From CAYSLU01 sp964431965 (GTDB taxonomy: Bacteria; Verrucomicrobiota; Kiritimatiellia; CAIKKV01; CAYSLU01), in the NCBI GenBank assembly GCA_964431965.1, contig CAYSLU010000151.1, positions 1-6,980 of the forward strand: a DNA stretch of 6,980 nucleotides, given 5' to 3'. The translations under genes and the position numbers were made by a program. The notes below the pieces were generated by a model. That model was not told where the DNA came from and did not search any database. It was given only the letters and a program-made list of their open reading frames with translations. Shown here piece after piece: positions 5,997-6,980 of the stretch (the stretch's first letter is position 1; every line of letters starts with the position of its first letter).

Positions 5997-6754
5997 CGGA
6001 TTCCCTCCACCAGCCGCGCGGCGTTGCGCCAGGCGATGTCGGTCCGGGCCTCCGGCTCGATGCCGCTGTAGAGGACCCAGGGGGTATACATGCCGGGATC
6101 GTGCAGGGGGAAGTGCGAGGCGAACACGAGCTGGCCTGTTCCCCATTGGTCCACGACGTACTCGACGAACTGGTACGTCTGGCAGGTCAGGTCGGCCAGC
6201 ACGTTCGGGCAGGAGTCGAGGAGCGGGAGCAGGCGGCGGCCGTCCAGCATGCCGCTCCAGAGGACGACGATGGGGAGATCGGGGAATGCGAGGGCCGTCT
6301 CGCGGACCTCGCGCCAGCCGGACCGTCGGGTCCACGCATGTGCTTCGGACAGGTGCACGAAGACGGGGAGGCGGTGCTCCTGGAGCTTCTCGAGCAGCGG
6401 GCCGAACGTGAACGGATCGAAATCGAACGCGTGGTAGTCGGGCCACACGCGGACGCCCCGGATGCCGCGCTCGATCATCATCGGGACCAGCTCGTCGGGC
6501 GGCGGCGCCTCGCCGGTCGCAGGGGGGACCGTTGGGATGGTCGGCTGTAGCCGGTCTCCGCCGCCGGCGCAGCAGGTGAGCACGCCGTCGAACCGGTCGA
6601 AAATGCCGGCTTCCATCGCGGCCCGGTCGTAGGACAGGGCGAACTCGATGGCGTAGCGGTCCATGACCGCCAGCGCGTCCGCCGCCGTCGGCAGCCGCGG
6701 ATACCCCCGGCCCGACTCGCCGATCCCGAAGTCGCAGTCGTAGAAGGTCAGCAT
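5993..6754 (-). CDS. Amidohydrolase_2-like protein with degenerate metal site
   Basis: A 253-residue protein with the fold pattern of amidohydrolase_2: an N-terminal strand, GIRGVRVWPDYHAF (97-110), LPVFVHLSEAHAW (129-141), LPIVVLWSGML (160-170), then QLVFASHFPLHDP (208-220) and the typical RTDIAWRNAARLVEG C-terminus (237-251). The ligands are altered: the first-strand HxH is Asp6-Cys7-Asp8, His134 on the later strand remains, the third strand has Trp166 where a His is usual, and the closing GSDFP is ASHFP, putting His214 in the place of Asp. It may bind metal differently or be a non-catalytic partner. The start ATG follows AGGAG by 5 nt. The end overlaps the next gene by 4 bp, and the two are likely made in equal amounts as one unit, perhaps a heteromer. 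I cannot assign a substrate. Confidence 0.85.
   Translation of the reverse strand: MLTFYDCDFGIGESGRGYPRLPTAADALAVMDRYAIEFALSYDRAAMEAGIFDRFDGVLTCCAGGGDRLQPTIPTVPPATGEAPPPDELVPMMIERGIRGVRVWPDYHAFDFDPFTFGPLLEKLQEHRLPVFVHLSEAHAWTRRSGWREVRETALAFPDLPIVVLWSGMLDGRRLLPLLDSCPNVLADLTCQTYQFVEYVVDQWGTGQLVFASHFPLHDPGMYTPWVLYSGIEPEARTDIAWRNAARLVEGIR
6003..6008 (-). promoter_or_regulatory. Ribosome binding site inside the upstream amidohydrolase gene
   Basis: GGAGGG on the minus strand lies 6 nt before the ATG at 5994-5996, within the last codons of the upstream gene (Val-Glu-Gly). Together with the ATGA overlap at 5993-5996 it indicates tightly coupled translation and fixes the start of the downstream hydrolase. 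Confidence 0.75.
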
Positions 6755-6759
6755 GGGTT

Positions 6760-6764
6760 CTCCT
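6760..6764 (-). promoter_or_regulatory. Ribosome binding site of the first amidohydrolase-like gene
   Basis: AGGAG on the minus strand is 5 nt from the ATG at 6752-6754, a strong consensus site that fixes the start of the two-gene unit. Confidence 0.8.
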
Positions 6765-6793
6765 GCTTCCGAGCCCCATCGAATCGGAGGGAG

Positions 6794-6821
6794 GTTACAC
6801 CATCGCCGCGCGGAATGTCAC
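6794..6821 (-). promoter_or_regulatory. Possible sigma70-type promoter of the amidohydrolase operon
   Basis: On the minus strand GTGACA (6816-6821, 5/6 to the -35 consensus) and TGTAAC (6794-6799, 4/6 to the -10) are 16 bp apart. Transcription would start near 6787, giving a leader of about 33 nt with the AGGAG site. The match is modest and the sigma factor consensus in this organism is unknown. Confidence 0.35.
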
Positions 6822-6872
6822 GCCGCGGGCAGGCAGGGCAGACGCATCTAACCCCAGGTTCGGCAGATGATG

Positions 6873-6980
6873 GCCGCAAAGACACGCAAGAAGCGCAAGA
6901 CAGATAGGTTCCGGAGGCTTCGGTCGGGACCAAGCAAGTGAAGCAAGAGCGATCCGCAAACAGTTCGCGTCTTGCGCCTT
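6873..6980. repeat. Partial palindromic repeat of the GCCGCAAAGACGCAAGAAGCGCAAGA type, cut by window edge
   Basis: The stretch at 6873-6901, GCCGCAAAGACACGCAAGAA followed by GCGCAAGAC, is built from repeated CGCAA units. Its terminal GCGCAAGAC (6893-6901) has an exact inverted match, GTCTTGCGC, at 6969-6977, and the sequence then continues as CTT toward the edge. This resembles a dispersed intergenic repeat that I recall from several GC-rich phyla, whose second arm reads TCTTGCGCCTTCTTGCG; if so, most of that arm lies beyond the window. The 67 nt between the arms has no recognisable gene. Confidence 0.5.

Noticed and set aside
5997..6779. N-terminal extension of the second amidohydrolase to 534 residues
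   Set aside because: This part is the Arg/Pro-rich second frame of the upstream amidohydrolase-like gene, which itself has family motifs; the ATG at 5996 has GGAGGG and an ATGA overlap.
6748..6933. A 61-codon minus-strand frame upstream of the amidohydrolase pair
   Set aside because: It has no ribosome binding site or family motif, overlaps the likely promoter and leader of the operon, and begins within repeat-flanked intergenic DNA.
6873..6980. CRISPR-like or tandem repeat array at the right edge
   Set aside because: The CGCAA units are short and irregular and are better explained as one arm of an inverted repeat; there are no spacers of even length.

Overview
The window is a GC-rich bacterial chromosome fragment with six protein genes, two palindromic repeats (one cut by the right edge) and short intergenic gaps. 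The MurJ-type lipid II flippase indicates a peptidoglycan-making bacterium. High GC, an uncharacterised GH42-like hydrolase next to paired amidohydrolases, and two kinds of dispersed palindromic repeat would fit a lineage such as Planctomycetota, Verrucomicrobiota/Lentisphaerota, Armatimonadota or a related candidate phylum. This is an impression, not a demonstrated assignment; the window has no rRNA or other phylogenetic marker.

Left part (1-1890, minus strand): the 5' 437 codons of murJ, running off the left edge, preceded by a complete mntP (manganese efflux) gene. They are 21 bp apart and are probably co-transcribed from the short divergent region at 1891-1959. Middle (1960-2847, plus strand): a stand-alone DUF1835 protein, the only plus-strand gene, transcribed divergently from mntP and convergently to the next gene. 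A perfect 9-bp hairpin lies in the 90-bp convergent gap.

Right part (2938-6754, minus strand): two amidohydrolase_2-type genes overlapping by ATGA, then, after a 164-bp gap holding a 31-bp-arm inverted repeat, a 690-residue GH42-like protein. The first amidohydrolase-like protein has lost most of the usual metal ligands, while the second keeps them, so they may act as a pseudoenzyme/enzyme pair. The GH42-like protein keeps what looks like the GH42 four-cysteine zinc cluster and the nucleophile motif, but has Asp-Asp where the acid/base Asn-Glu is expected. Together these three genes could process a carbohydrate or a sugar-derived lactone, but the substrate cannot be read from the sequence.

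The right edge (6755-6980) holds a possible promoter, a strong ribosome binding site and one arm of a second repeat, with no gene that I can support. No tRNA, rRNA, CRISPR array, insertion sequence or phage gene was seen.
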